A stretch of 64,000 nucleotides of DNA from Pseudomonas sp. GR 6-02 (GCF_001655615.1 NZ_CP011567.1:6420001-6484000); one strand, 5' to 3'; shown: positions 1-8,773, numbered from the stretch's first letter. Program-made: numbers and translations. Notes: generated from the letters alone by a model not told the origin.

Positions 1-617
1 AGGAAGAGAACATCAGCAAGCTCAAGCAGTGCGGCGTGGCCCTGCTCGACTCACCTTCGGAGATCCTGCCGCTGGCCCTGCAACACCTCGGCCTGGACCC
101 CAACAGCAAGAAGCCGGCGGACTACGCCAAGGCTGAAGCGCTGCTGATGAAGATCCGGCCGTACATCACCTACTTCCATTCGTCCAAGTACATGGCCGAC
201 ATCGCCAACGGTGACATCTGCGTCGCGGTCGGGTATTCCGGCAGCTTCTCCCAGGCCGCCAACCGCGCCAAGGAAGCCAAGAATGGTGTGATCGTCGACA
301 TGCGCCTGCCCAAGGAAGGCGCGCCGATCTGGTTCGACATGCTCGCGATCCCCAAAGGCGCGAAAAACCCGGAAGACGCCTACACCTTCATCAACTACCT
401 GCTGCAACCCCAGGTCATCGCACCGGTCAGCGACTTCGTCGGCTACCCGAACCCGAACAAGGACGCCACGGAAATGGTCGACCCGGCGATTCGCAACAAC
501 CCGAACCTGTACCCGACCGAAACGGCGATGAGCACGCTTTACACCCTGCAACCCTTGCCTCGCGATGCTGAACGGGCACGGACCCGGGCCTGGACCAAGA
601 TCAAGTCCGGGACCTGA
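1..617 (+). CDS. Polyamine ABC transporter periplasmic binding protein, C-terminal part (5' truncated)
   Basis: The reading frame is already open at position 3 and runs to TGA at 615-617, so the gene begins outside the window. The roughly 204 visible residues look like the C-terminal lobe of a PotD/PotF/SpuD-type putrescine or spermidine binding protein. Supporting stretches are a ligand-lobe segment around DICVAVGYSGSFSQAA, the WFDMLAIPKGAKNPEDAY segment, and the closing part with YPTETAMSTLY. Such proteins bind polyamines in the periplasm and deliver them to an ABC permease. The rest of the operon would lie to the left. The family is fairly clear; the exact polyamine is not. Confidence 0.85.
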   Translation, partial: EENISKLKQCGVALLDSPSEILPLALQHLGLDPNSKKPADYAKAEALLMKIRPYITYFHSSKYMADIANGDICVAVGYSGSFSQAANRAKEAKNGVIVDMRLPKEGAPIWFDMLAIPKGAKNPEDAYTFINYLLQPQVIAPVSDFVGYPNPNKDATEMVDPAIRNNPNLYPTETAMSTLYTLQPLPRDAERARTRAWTKIKSGT

Positions 618-634
618 AACACCCGGTGAATCAA

Positions 635-662
635 AGACCCGCGCCATCGCGGGTCTTTTTTG
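635..662 (+). terminator. Rho-independent terminator after the polyamine-binding protein
   Basis: A 9-bp perfect stem (635-643 AGACCCGCG with 648-656 CGCGGGTCT, loop CCAT) is followed by a T run. It starts 18 bases after the stop codon. Confidence 0.9.
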
Positions 663-811
663 GTCAACGGCTAATAGGGGGGGCTTTGATCTGCGCGGGT
701 GGCAGCAATCAGGAACTCATCGCCATTTATCGCGGCGAGATCAGTCGCACACTCGCCGCCTCAGTATTTTTCATAGATCAGCGGTTCATTTAAAAACCGG
801 GAGGCCATCGT

Positions 812-2362
812 TCAATCCCGCCAGACCTGTCGCAACCGTGCCAGCGCCGACTCTATCGCTGGCTCTGGCACCGCCGCGAAACCCAGTACCAGACCGGCGC
901 GCTGATCGACTGGTGTCCTGGAGTCCGGTAGCCAATAGTTGCTCAAGCCATTGATCTCCACACCCACGCTTTCCGCTTGTTCGATCAGTCGCCGTTCGCG
1001 GGCCAAGCTGTCCACCGAAACCGTCATGTGCAGCCCGGCGGAGACGGTGGGCAGGCTACCCACTCCGGTCATCCCCGCCGGCCAGCCGCCCAGCAAACAA
1101 TTGCGACGGCTGAGGGCGGCACGCCGCATCCGGCGAATGTGCCGCTGGAAATGCCCGGCGGCCATGAACTCGGCCATCACCGCTTGAGTGCTCACTTCAG
1201 AATGCCGCACATCCACCGCCCGACGCTGCGCGAATGCGTCCACCAGGCCCGGCGGTAGCACCAGATAACCCAGGCGCAGCGCCGGAAAAGCGACCTTGCC
1301 GAAGGTGCCGACATACAGCACCCGCCCATGGCGATCGAGTGCCGCCAGCGGCGCCAGTGGCGCGCCGCTGTAACGGTACTCGCCATCGTAGTCGTCCTCG
1401 ATGATCCAGCCCTGGTTGCCCTCGGCCCAGGCGAGCAGTTCCAGACGCCGGGCCAGACTCATGACCACACCGGTCGGGTATTGATGGGAAGGCGTAACGT
1501 AAGCCAGCCGGCAATCGCTCAACTGCGCCAAGGCGCTGCAGTCGATCCCCTCCTCATCCACCGGCACACCGTGCAGCTGCGCACCGGCTACCGCAAAGGC
1601 ATGGCCGGCAGCACGATAACCCGGATTTTCAATGCCCACCCCATCGCCAGGCTCCACCAGCAACTGTGCACAAAGGCTGATCCCCTGCTGCGCGCCACTG
1701 GTGATCACAATTTGCTCAGCGGCGCACTGCATCCCTCTCGAGCTGCGCAAGTAGGCAGCAATCAATCCGCGCAAGCGTTCATCACCTGCCGGGTCGCCAT
1801 AACACAGCTGCTGTAAATCCGGCTTACGCCAGAAAGCCGCATTCAGCTTGGCCCAAACCTCGAAAGGGAACAGATCGAACGCCGGCACGCCAACCCTGAA
1901 TGCGCGCGGCGGACCACCAGGCGGCACAGCCAAATGATTCTTTTCAACGCGCCCCAAAGCACTGCTGTGGATAACTTTACTGGATGGAACAACAGGTAAA
2001 TCCAGCCAATTTGTGGATAAGGTTGTGGGTAACCCTGTTGAAAACCCTGTGGATACTTTTGTGGATAATTTTTTCGCCGGCAACGCCGCCTGAGGCAATT
2101 GCGCCACGTAAGTCCCGTCACCCACACGCCCCTCGATGAAGCCTTCAGCGTAAAGCTGATCGTAGGCACGAACCACGCTGTTGCGGGAAATCGATAAGGC
2201 CGTAGCCAGATCGCGACTGGCCGGCAGTCGTGTGCCGCTGGCCAATCGTCCGTCGAGTACGCGTACCCGCAGCGCTTGATAGAGCTGTCGACTCAGGCCC
2301 TGGCGGCGGTCGAGTTCGATACCCGCCGGGTTGAACGACGAGGGAAGTGGCGTATTCGACAT
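812..2362 (-). CDS. MocR/PdxR-type GntR regulator with aminotransferase-like domain
   Basis: This 516-residue protein has the MocR layout. A GntR winged helix (about residues 20-90, with LASGTRLPASRDLATALSIS and RNSVVRAYDQLYAEGF) is joined by a long linker (about 95-150) to a fold-type I aminotransferase-like domain. That domain holds a typical PLP-lysine region (YVGTFGKVAFPALRLGYLV) and IIEDDYDGEYRYSG. Such proteins usually bind PLP as effector and control adjacent genes. It is divergent from the acetyltransferase gene at 2487, so the shared 118-base gap is the probable target. The linker DNA carries repeated DnaA-box-like units, reported separately. Start ATG at 2360-2362. Confidence 0.88.
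   Translation of the reverse strand: MSNTPLPSSFNPAGIELDRRQGLSRQLYQALRVRVLDGRLASGTRLPASRDLATALSISRNSVVRAYDQLYAEGFIEGRVGDGTYVAQLPQAALPAKKLSTKVSTGFSTGLPTTLSTNWLDLPVVPSSKVIHSSALGRVEKNHLAVPPGGPPRAFRVGVPAFDLFPFEVWAKLNAAFWRKPDLQQLCYGDPAGDERLRGLIAAYLRSSRGMQCAAEQIVITSGAQQGISLCAQLLVEPGDGVGIENPGYRAAGHAFAVAGAQLHGVPVDEEGIDCSALAQLSDCRLAYVTPSHQYPTGVVMSLARRLELLAWAEGNQGWIIEDDYDGEYRYSGAPLAPLAALDRHGRVLYVGTFGKVAFPALRLGYLVLPPGLVDAFAQRRAVDVRHSEVSTQAVMAEFMAAGHFQRHIRRMRRAALSRRNCLLGGWPAGMTGVGSLPTVSAGLHMTVSVDSLARERRLIEQAESVGVEINGLSNYWLPDSRTPVDQRAGLVLGFAAVPEPAIESALARLRQVWRD
1966..2068. repeat. Cluster of DnaA-box-like 9-mers inside the MocR linker
   Basis: Three perfect TGTGGATAA motifs (1966-1974, 2012-2020, 2060-2068) and two one-mismatch copies (2024-2032 TGTGGGTAA, 2049-2057 TGTGGATAC) fall within 103 bases. 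In the MocR frame each unit reads (K/T/G)-(L/V/F)-(S/P)-T, giving KLST, KVST, GFST, GLPT, TLST as four-residue repeats. The protein repeat and the DNA motif are therefore the same 12-base unit. Confidence 0.8.
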
Positions 2363-2420
2363 GACAATGGACCTATGAAATTGGTCATTAATGGCTCTTA
2401 CAACAGACCATTAGCCTGCC
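2363..2420. promoter_or_regulatory. Shared promoter region between MocR gene and GNAT genes, with GACCATT-like repeats
   Basis: The gap between the divergent genes holds related short motifs: AATGGACC at 2366-2373, TGGTCATTA at 2382-2390 and GACCATTA at 2406-2413. Repeated half-sites here are what one expects of a MocR operator, but the assignment is inferred from position and repetition only. Confidence 0.4.
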
Positions 2421-2486
2421 TAGGATGAAGGCATTCGCCAAGGAATTTTCCATGTACCTGCCACTTTGACGCGTTAAGGAATGAAC

Positions 2487-2933
2487 ATGAGTCAGATCGA
2501 CATCCGCCAGGTCACCGCCGACGATCACGCTGCCTGGCTGCCGTTGTGGCAAGCCTACTTGCGCTTCTACAACACCGAGCTGCCCGAGGCGGTCACTCAA
2601 AGCACCTGGCAGCGCCTGCTCGACCCGAGCGAACCGACCCACGGGGCGCTGGCCTGGGTCGACGGCAAAGCGGTGGGCATGGTGCATTTCATCTATCACC
2701 GCTCGAACTGGAGCATCGAAAACTCCTGTTACCTGCAAGACTTGCTGGTGACACCCGAAACTCGTGGCACCGGCGTCGGTCGGCAACTGATCGAATTCGT
2801 CTACAGCACAGCCAAGGCCGACGGTTGCTGCAAGGTCCACTGGCTGACCCACGAAACCAACGCCACCGCGATCCAGCTCTACGAGCGCATCGCCGAACGG
2901 CCCGGTTTCATCCAGTTTCGCAAAGCCCTTTAA
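2487..2933 (+). CDS. GNAT family N-acetyltransferase
   Basis: A 148-residue protein filling one GNAT domain. Motif A is visible as DLLVTPETRGTGVGRQLIEF with the R-G-x-G-x-G acetyl-CoA loop, followed by HWLTHETNATAIQLYERI, typical of motif B. It probably acetylates a small molecule; the substrate is unknown. The AAGGA Shine-Dalgarno at 2476-2480 directly abuts an ATG at 2481 but is 6 bases from ATG 2487, so the latter start is preferred. It is followed after 17 bases by a second GNAT gene, so the two are likely one transcript opposite the MocR gene. Confidence 0.85.
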   Translation: MSQIDIRQVTADDHAAWLPLWQAYLRFYNTELPEAVTQSTWQRLLDPSEPTHGALAWVDGKAVGMVHFIYHRSNWSIENSCYLQDLLVTPETRGTGVGRQLIEFVYSTAKADGCCKVHWLTHETNATAIQLYERIAERPGFIQFRKAL

Positions 2934-2950
2934 GGTTCAAGGAGAACACC

Positions 2951-3622
2951 ATGTCGACTTCACTCGCAGACTGGAAAGGCGTTCCGGCGCCCTCGGTCCA
3001 ACTGATCGAAGGGCGTTTCATTCGCCTGGAAAAACTCGACCCGGCGCGTCACGCCGACGGTTTGTGGAAAGCCCTGGAAGGCCCGGGCTCAGACCCGAAA
3101 CTCTGGGACTATCTGCCCTACGGTCCTTTCCCGGAACGCAGTGCGTTCAATGACTGGCTGAACAACCATGCGGCCAACAGCGATCCGTATTTCTTCAGTG
3201 TGATCGACCGTGTCAGCGGCGAGGTGCAGGGCCTGCTCAGCCTGATGTCGATCGTTCCTGCCCAGGGTCGCATCGAGATCGGCCATGTGACCTTCGGCGC
3301 ACCGATGCAGCGCTCGCCGAAAAGTACCGAGGCGGTTTACCTGCTGGCCAGGGAAGCCTTTGCGTTGGGTTACCGGCGCCTGGAATGGAAGTGCAACAAC
3401 GGCAACGCTCGCTCCAAATACGCGGCGGAGCGGCTGGGATTCAGTTTTGAAGGGGTATTCCGTCAGCACATGGTGGTGAAGGGACAGAACCGGGATACGG
3501 CGTGGTATTCGATTCTGGATTCGGAATGGCCGGCGATTCAGGCGGGGTTCGAGCGGTGGTTGAGCGATGAAAACCAGACGGAATCGGGGCAGGTGAAAAC
3601 GTTGACGGAGTGCCGCGGGTAA
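2951..3622 (+). CDS. RimJ/RimL-type GNAT acetyltransferase
   Basis: A 223-residue GNAT of the RimJ/RimL-like type (Acetyltransf_3), which acetylates protein N termini, antibiotics or other amines. The fold signatures are IEGRFIRLEKLDPARHADGL at the start, IEIGHVTFGAPMQRSP, and WKCNNGNARSKYAAERLGF, the usual motif-B segment. The open frame extends upstream through the preceding gene, but ATG 2951 with AAGGAGAA 8-10 bases before it is the real start. Probably co-transcribed with the GNAT gene upstream. Substrate unknown. Confidence 0.85.
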   Translation: MSTSLADWKGVPAPSVQLIEGRFIRLEKLDPARHADGLWKALEGPGSDPKLWDYLPYGPFPERSAFNDWLNNHAANSDPYFFSVIDRVSGEVQGLLSLMSIVPAQGRIEIGHVTFGAPMQRSPKSTEAVYLLAREAFALGYRRLEWKCNNGNARSKYAAERLGFSFEGVFRQHMVVKGQNRDTAWYSILDSEWPAIQAGFERWLSDENQTESGQVKTLTECRG

Positions 3623-3644
3623 GCTTCGGCGCCCGGACGACACC

Positions 3645-3692
3645 TTCGCGGGCAAGTCGGATCGCGGCACGGTGATCCGACTTGCCCGCGAA
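3645..3692. repeat. REP-type palindrome with 19-bp perfect arms, probable bidirectional terminator
   Basis: Arms 3645-3663 and 3674-3692 are perfect inverted copies (TTCGCGGGCAAGTCGGATC and its complement) with a 10-base loop. It sits between two convergent genes. The TTCGCGGGCAAG core matches the REP sequences frequent in fluorescent pseudomonads. Confidence 0.85.
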
Positions 3693-3697
3693 TGGCA

Positions 3698-4609
3698 TCA
3701 CGCTAATGTCTGGGCAAGTACCGCAATATGCTCCGGCCCGATCCCACAGCACCCGCCCAAATGGCTGGCTCCCCTCTTCTGCCAGTCAGCCGCCCACATC
3801 AGGTAACCCGGCGGGTCGAGATCGTCGCGTAGCGGATCCAGACCGTCGTTGGCCGTGGCCTCTTTCGGCTGCGGCGGGAAGGCGTTGGCGTATGCGCCAA
3901 TGTGAATCTTCACCCCCAGGCGCTCGAAGGTTTCCCGCGCCGCATCAATCGCCGCCCCGATCACTTCCGGCTGGCTGCAGTTGAACAGCAAAGTCTCGAC
4001 ACCCAACTCAGCCGCCACCACAGCGGCCTCAGCCACCGGTTCACCGGAGCGCAAACGCGGCACTTCATCGGTGTCTTCATCTTTCAAGGTAAACGACAGC
4101 CAGAACGGTTTGCCGTCCTTCGGCAGACCGGCATGGATCGCCCGTGCTTCGACGATCGAACTCTGGGTTTCGGCCAGCCACAGGTCGACATGAGGCGCCA
4201 GACCATTGACCAGAGGGCTCAGCAGTTCAGTCACCCGAGCAGCGTCGAACAAGTCCGGGCGGTAGGAGCCGAATAACGGCGGCAATGAGCCGGCCACACG
4301 AATCGCTTGGCCCGAGGCATCGACTGCACGCCGAGCCAGCTCACCGGCCAACGCCGCAAGGGCCTGGCCTTCAGCCGCGAAACGCTCCTCGCCAATGTGG
4401 AACGGCACCACCGCGTAACTGTTGCTGGTGATCACGTTGGCACCGCTTTCAATATAAGCCGCGTGCACCGCCTCCACCGCCTGCGGCGCTTCGCTCAAGG
4501 CCAGCGCCGACCACTCGGGCTGCCTGAACGGCGCCCCTCGGCGCTGCAGCTCCCGACCCATGCCACCATCCAGAATTACCGTCCCTGCGCCCATATGCTT
4601 TTCACTCAT
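3698..4609 (-). CDS. Homocysteine S-methyltransferase family protein
   Basis: A roughly 303-residue protein of the homocysteine S-methyltransferase (MmuM/BHMT) family. These enzymes transfer a methyl group, often from S-methylmethionine, to homocysteine to give methionine. Zinc-ligand cysteines are present in the usual two places, LLFNCSQPE and GGCCGIGPEHI near the C terminus; the N-terminal VILDGGMGRELQRRG motif is also typical. Possible starts are GTG 4630, ATG 4609 and ATG 4594; none has a strong ribosome binding site, and 4609 is chosen. It is divergent from an amino-acid ABC transporter, which suggests that transporter imports a sulfur amino acid or methylated derivative (inference). Confidence 0.82.
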   Translation of the reverse strand: MSEKHMGAGTVILDGGMGRELQRRGAPFRQPEWSALALSEAPQAVEAVHAAYIESGANVITSNSYAVVPFHIGEERFAAEGQALAALAGELARRAVDASGQAIRVAGSLPPLFGSYRPDLFDAARVTELLSPLVNGLAPHVDLWLAETQSSIVEARAIHAGLPKDGKPFWLSFTLKDEDTDEVPRLRSGEPVAEAAVVAAELGVETLLFNCSQPEVIGAAIDAARETFERLGVKIHIGAYANAFPPQPKEATANDGLDPLRDDLDPPGYLMWAADWQKRGASHLGGCCGIGPEHIAVLAQTLA

Positions 4610-4619
4610 AAGCTTATGA
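4606..4619. promoter_or_regulatory. 14-bp perfect palindrome at the 5' end of the methyltransferase gene
   Basis: TCATAAGCTTATGA is fully self-complementary and lies at the start of the methyltransferase gene, in the region shared with the divergent ABC transporter. It could be an operator, but no regulator gene is adjacent. Confidence 0.35.
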
Positions 4620-4706
4620 AAATAACTCACTATCAGAGTCGTTCTTATAACTATTTAATACGCACCACTCGGTTAATAACAACCTCTTTTTTTTCAGGGA
4701 TCAACT

Positions 4707-5528
4707 GTGAAATTTCAACCGCTGCTGGCCCTGGGCCTGACGATTCTGGCTGCCTCCACCCAAGCCTTTGCCGGCGCCACTCTGGATCGCATCGAGCAAA
4801 AGAAAGAACTGGTCGGCGTGTTGATGGAAAGCTATCCACCCTTCTCGTTCCTCAACGATCAAAACCAGCTCGACGGTTTCGACGTCGACGTGGCCAAGGC
4901 CGTGGCGGACAAACTGGGCGTCAAGCTGCGTCTGGAAACGCCGTCCTGGGATGTGATTGCCGCCGGCCGCTGGAGCGGGCGTTACGACATCTGCATCTGC
5001 TCCATGACCCCGAGCAAGGCCCGCGCCGAAGTCTTCGACTTCCCGGTCGAGTACTACGCCTCCCCTGCCGTGATCGTGGTCAATGCCAAGGACGATAGCA
5101 TTCACAGCGCCAAGGACCTGAGCGGCAAGAAAGTCGGTCTCACCAGCGCCTCCAGCTATGAAAGCTACCTGAACAAAAACCTGGTGATCGAAGGCGCCGA
5201 AGACACCCAATTGCAGTACCCGTTCGAGAACGTGCAGATCGCCCCGTATGACACCGACAACGTCGCGTTCCAGGATCTGGGCCTGGGCGCTGGCGTGCGT
5301 CTGGACGCGATCCTCACCAACCTCGTCACCGCGCAACCGCGCCTGAACGAAGACAAGCGCTTCAAGCTCGCCGGCCAGCCGCTGTACTCGGAGCCGAACT
5401 CGGTGGCCATCGAAAAAGGTGACGCGCAGTGGGACGCCAAAGTGCGTGATGTGTTCGCTCAGTTGAAACAGGACGGCACCTTGAGCAAGCTGTCGCAAAA
5501 ATGGATCGGCGCCGACATCAGCAAATGA
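4707..5528 (+). CDS. Amino-acid ABC transporter substrate-binding protein (SBP_bac_3)
   Basis: A 273-residue periplasmic binding protein. A cleavable signal peptide (about residues 1-22, ending AFA) precedes an SBP_bac_3 domain with the hallmark PPFSFLNDQNQLDGFDVDVA and YDICICSMTPSKARAEVFDF segments. It captures a polar amino acid or related solute. The start is GTG 4707 with CAGGGA 6 bases upstream. The stop codon overlaps the permease start (ATGA), showing translational coupling. The ligand cannot be read from sequence; the divergent homocysteine methyltransferase hints at a methionine-related compound. Confidence 0.9.
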   Translation: MKFQPLLALGLTILAASTQAFAGATLDRIEQKKELVGVLMESYPPFSFLNDQNQLDGFDVDVAKAVADKLGVKLRLETPSWDVIAAGRWSGRYDICICSMTPSKARAEVFDFPVEYYASPAVIVVNAKDDSIHSAKDLSGKKVGLTSASSYESYLNKNLVIEGAEDTQLQYPFENVQIAPYDTDNVAFQDLGLGAGVRLDAILTNLVTAQPRLNEDKRFKLAGQPLYSEPNSVAIEKGDAQWDAKVRDVFAQLKQDGTLSKLSQKWIGADISK

Positions 5529-6358
5529 CTTCCTTCCCCAAACCTCCTCAGCCGCCGCAACCGGTGGCTGAGTCATTACTGCAACGGGTCTTCAGCTTCC
5601 GTACCCGGCTGTACCTGACCTGGGCGGCGATGTTCGGCTTGTTCGCCAGTTTCTTCCTGAGCTTCGACCTGAAGTTCTCGATCATCCTCGACAAACTGCC
5701 GAACCTGATCGGCCTGCACCTGGCGCCCAACGGCTTTCTGCAAGGCGCGGCACTGACGCTGTTCTTGTGCCTGTGCTCGATTGTGGCTTCGTCGCTGCTG
5801 GGCTTCATCACGGCCCTGGCTCGACTGTCGAAAAGCGCCGTGGCGTTCGGCATCGCAAGCTTCTATGCCTCGTTCTTTCGCGGCACGCCGCTGCTGATCC
5901 AGATATTGCTGATCTACCTCGGCTTGCCGCAATTGGGCGTGGTGCCGGGCGCCATCGCCGCCGGCATCATCGCCCTGTCGCTGAACTATGGCGCCTACCT
6001 GAGCGAAATCTTCCGCGCCGGCATCCTCGGCGTTCCCCACGGCCAACGCGAAGCATCGCTGGCCCTGGGCATGCGCGAAACCGTGATTTTCTGGCGCGTC
6101 ACCCTGCCCCAGGCCATGCGCGCCATCATCCCGCCCACCACCAACCAGTTCATCTCCATGCTCAAGGACTCGTCGCTGATCTCGGTGATGGGGGTTTGGG
6201 AAGTGATGTTCCTGGCGCAATCGTACGGGCGCTCGAGCTATCGCTATATCGAAATGCTGACGACGGCGGCGATCATTTATTGGCTGATGTCGATTGGACT
6301 GGAGCTGATTCAGGCGCGGATGGAACGGCATTACGGGAAGGCGTATGTGAGCCGGTAG
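5525..6358 (+). CDS. Amino-acid ABC transporter permease (HisM/GlnP type)
   Basis: A 277-residue inner-membrane permease of the His/Glu/Gln/Arg/opine family. It has a Pro-rich cytoplasmic N terminus, several hydrophobic segments, and the EAA coupling loop REASLALGMRETVIFWRVTLPQAMR that contacts the ATPase. It starts at ATG 5525, overlapping the stop of the binding protein by 3 bases. No ATP-binding subunit follows: the next gene is an autotransporter on the same strand after a 249-base gap. The transporter must therefore use an ATPase encoded elsewhere, or the operon has lost one. Confidence 0.9.
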   Translation: MTSFPKPPQPPQPVAESLLQRVFSFRTRLYLTWAAMFGLFASFFLSFDLKFSIILDKLPNLIGLHLAPNGFLQGAALTLFLCLCSIVASSLLGFITALARLSKSAVAFGIASFYASFFRGTPLLIQILLIYLGLPQLGVVPGAIAAGIIALSLNYGAYLSEIFRAGILGVPHGQREASLALGMRETVIFWRVTLPQAMRAIIPPTTNQFISMLKDSSLISVMGVWEVMFLAQSYGRSSYRYIEMLTTAAIIYWLMSIGLELIQARMERHYGKAYVSR

Positions 6359-6607
6359 GAACTGTCGAGAGCTGCGCTTTTTTGATCTGCGACAGATGCA
6401 TTTTTGCGGGAGCGCCAGCCCCCTTGTCCTGATTCACTGTAAGAAAAAGCGTCCAGTTCAAATGGGTAAAAACTGCCGCCCTCAAGCGGCTGGCTATTTT
6501 CTACACAACCTGCTGACACCCCCCGCAAGCCCGCCGGAAGCAGCTGACATCGGCACCTATAGCCTCACTTTTAGAGTTTGGCCTCCCATCAAAAGAGGCC
6601 GTACTCG

Positions 6608-8695
6608 ATGCCCGTTCAACACAAATACCGACCACAACACCTGGCGCTGGCCATTGCGCTTGCGCTGGGTTGCGCCGAATTTTCAAGCGCCCAACAACTA
6701 CCCGCGCAAGCTGAGGCAACGAATATCGCTGAGGTAACCGGGCAGCTTGATACTGAGCCGCACCCGCTTACCCGGCTTCTAGCCTTTATCGAGGCGGACA
6801 CCACCTTTCAAACGGTGATTGATGCGCCGCAGCCCGCTCGGCGAGGTACTTCCCTGAGACCGGAAAATAGAGATGACCTCATCATCGTCAAAAATGGTGG
6901 AAGCTTCGAAGGTCGGGTCGATGGCGGCAAAGGAACCAACGTCATACAGCTTGATGCAACTGACGGTGGCCGATTGGGGAATACCCGCAACTTCAACGGC
7001 CTGTATGTTTCGCAGGGATCCTGGACGCTGACCAGTACCGGAGATTTCAACAAGGGTGTGGTGGTGCTCGATGACGGCATCCTGACCAATGACGGGAAAA
7101 TCGAAGGTGGGGCGATTACGGTCGGAAAGCTCTTCAACAATGGCGACATCAAAGGTCATGTAACAGTCGCGCACGGCGGTACTTTTGCAGGTGCAGGCAC
7201 CGTCGGTGGCCTGGATGTCTCCGGCCGCGTCAACGTCGATGGATTGCATGGCGCCCCAAGGGTCAAAGGCAATTTGAACCTGTCCAACTCAGCCATCCTG
7301 GCCTATGAGGTCAACCCCGACGGCCGTCACGAAACGATCAAAGTCGACGGCACCGCCAGCCTCGGCAATGCCACCCTGAAAATCGTCGCAGTATCGGGTG
7401 ACTATCCGCAAACCACCCAGTACACCATTATCGAGGCCGACAAGGTCGATGGGCATTTTGGCAATATTGAAAACAATCTCGCATTCATGACGGCCACCCC
7501 GGACTATAGCGACGAAAAGGCCGTCCGCCTGACCTACGCTCGCAACGAAGTGCCTTTCGAGAGTCTCGCAACCAACAAAAACGGTCGGGAACTCGCCCGC
7601 AGTATTGAAGAACCCAAAGCCAGTCCGACGGCGCAGACACCTCCCAATACCGCGAACGCCGCTGTCACGGCCCTGCTTGCCTCCACCACCGAAACAGCCT
7701 CCCAGGCCATCGACCAGCTGGACGGCGGCAACAACGCCAACCTTGCGAAAGCGACCCTGAACAGTGACAGCCCAATCAGCGCGACCATGCTCTCGGCCAT
7801 GCGTCAGCTGCACAGCGCCAGTAGCTACAGCAATTCCACCAGGCGCAATGCGCCACGCCTGGCCGCCGGCAGCGAAGACAATGGCCGAGTCTGGCTTCAA
7901 GCAATGGGTCACGGTGGAACGCTGGATCGCGACTACGACGCTCTGAAACACACAACCCACGGTCTGGTACTGGGAGCTGATTGGGGCATCGATGAAGAAT
8001 GGCGCATCGGGGTGATGAGCGGAAAATCCGAAACGCGCCTGGACAGCCGCGGACTCGACGGCGATCTCGACAGCTGGCATTTGGGAGCTTATGCCCTGCG
8101 TCAAAACGGACCAATGTCCCTGCGCCTGGGTGCGACCTACAGCAGTCACGATGGCAGCACTAAACGCCGGGTTGCCTTCAAAGGTTTCAGCGACCGCCCC
8201 GAAGGCCGTTACGATGCCAACACCCAGCAGGCCTTTGCGGAATTGGGTTACAACCTGGGGCGGACGAACGTCAGCATCGAACCGTTTGCCAGCCTGGGCT
8301 ACCAGCGCTATCAACGCGACACTTACACGGAAAAAGGTGGCGCTGCGGCTCTGAAGGTACACGGTCAAACGCAGAACAATTTGAACAGCACGTTCGGCCT
8401 GCGGCTGGCGAAGCTCAACACTCTGGATAACGGCATGCAACTGACGCCACGGTTCAGTGCCGGCTGGAAACATACTTACGGGGACGTCTACAGCGATACC
8501 CGCCAACGATTGGTAACGGGCGGAAAAAACTTCACCGTTTCCGGTGCGCCGCTGGATCGTGACAGCCTGCTGGTCGATACAGGGCTGGACCTTGGATTGT
8601 CAGCAAAACACACCCTGGGCATCGGACTCACTGGCGAGATCGGCACCGACAGCCGTAACCACGGCGTGACGGGTCAGTGGCGAATGAGTTTCTAA
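6608..8695 (+). CDS. Autotransporter (type Va secretion) with C-terminal beta-barrel
   Basis: A 695-residue protein with a signal peptide (about 1-30, cut near FSSAQQ) and a passenger rich in short Gly/Asn/Asp beta-helix turns (NGGSFEGRVDGGKGTNVIQLD, VTVAHGGTFAGAGTVGG). From about residue 420 it has an autotransporter barrel (VWLQAMGHGGTLDRDYDA, YALRQNGPMSLRLG) ending in the outer-membrane signature WRMSF with terminal Phe. An open TTG codon lies upstream at 6578, but ATG 6608 with AGAGG 9 bases before is better. The passenger is short and lacks an evident protease or lipase motif; an adhesin-like role is possible. It is transcribed alone. Confidence 0.88.
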   Translation: MPVQHKYRPQHLALAIALALGCAEFSSAQQLPAQAEATNIAEVTGQLDTEPHPLTRLLAFIEADTTFQTVIDAPQPARRGTSLRPENRDDLIIVKNGGSFEGRVDGGKGTNVIQLDATDGGRLGNTRNFNGLYVSQGSWTLTSTGDFNKGVVVLDDGILTNDGKIEGGAITVGKLFNNGDIKGHVTVAHGGTFAGAGTVGGLDVSGRVNVDGLHGAPRVKGNLNLSNSAILAYEVNPDGRHETIKVDGTASLGNATLKIVAVSGDYPQTTQYTIIEADKVDGHFGNIENNLAFMTATPDYSDEKAVRLTYARNEVPFESLATNKNGRELARSIEEPKASPTAQTPPNTANAAVTALLASTTETASQAIDQLDGGNNANLAKATLNSDSPISATMLSAMRQLHSASSYSNSTRRNAPRLAAGSEDNGRVWLQAMGHGGTLDRDYDALKHTTHGLVLGADWGIDEEWRIGVMSGKSETRLDSRGLDGDLDSWHLGAYALRQNGPMSLRLGATYSSHDGSTKRRVAFKGFSDRPEGRYDANTQQAFAELGYNLGRTNVSIEPFASLGYQRYQRDTYTEKGGAAALKVHGQTQNNLNSTFGLRLAKLNTLDNGMQLTPRFSAGWKHTYGDVYSDTRQRLVTGGKNFTVSGAPLDRDSLLVDTGLDLGLSAKHTLGIGLTGEIGTDSRNHGVTGQWRMSF

Positions 8696-8714
8696 CAGCC
8701 ACAAACCCAGTGCG

Positions 8715-8740
8715 AAAAAAAAGGGGAGCACATGCCCCCC
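8715..8740 (-). terminator. Rho-independent terminator of the oadA operon
   Basis: On the minus strand a 7-bp stem (GGGGGGC with GCTCCCC, one G-T pair, loop ATGT) is followed by eight T residues. It lies 34 bases after the oadA stop codon. Confidence 0.85.
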
Positions 8741-8773
8741 CGAGGTTTAAAGCGGTATATCGAGGCTGTTAAC

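Noticed and set aside
6359..6607. Possible small gene between the permease and the autotransporter
   Set aside because: Reading frames in this gap have no ribosome binding site and run into the autotransporter in a different frame.
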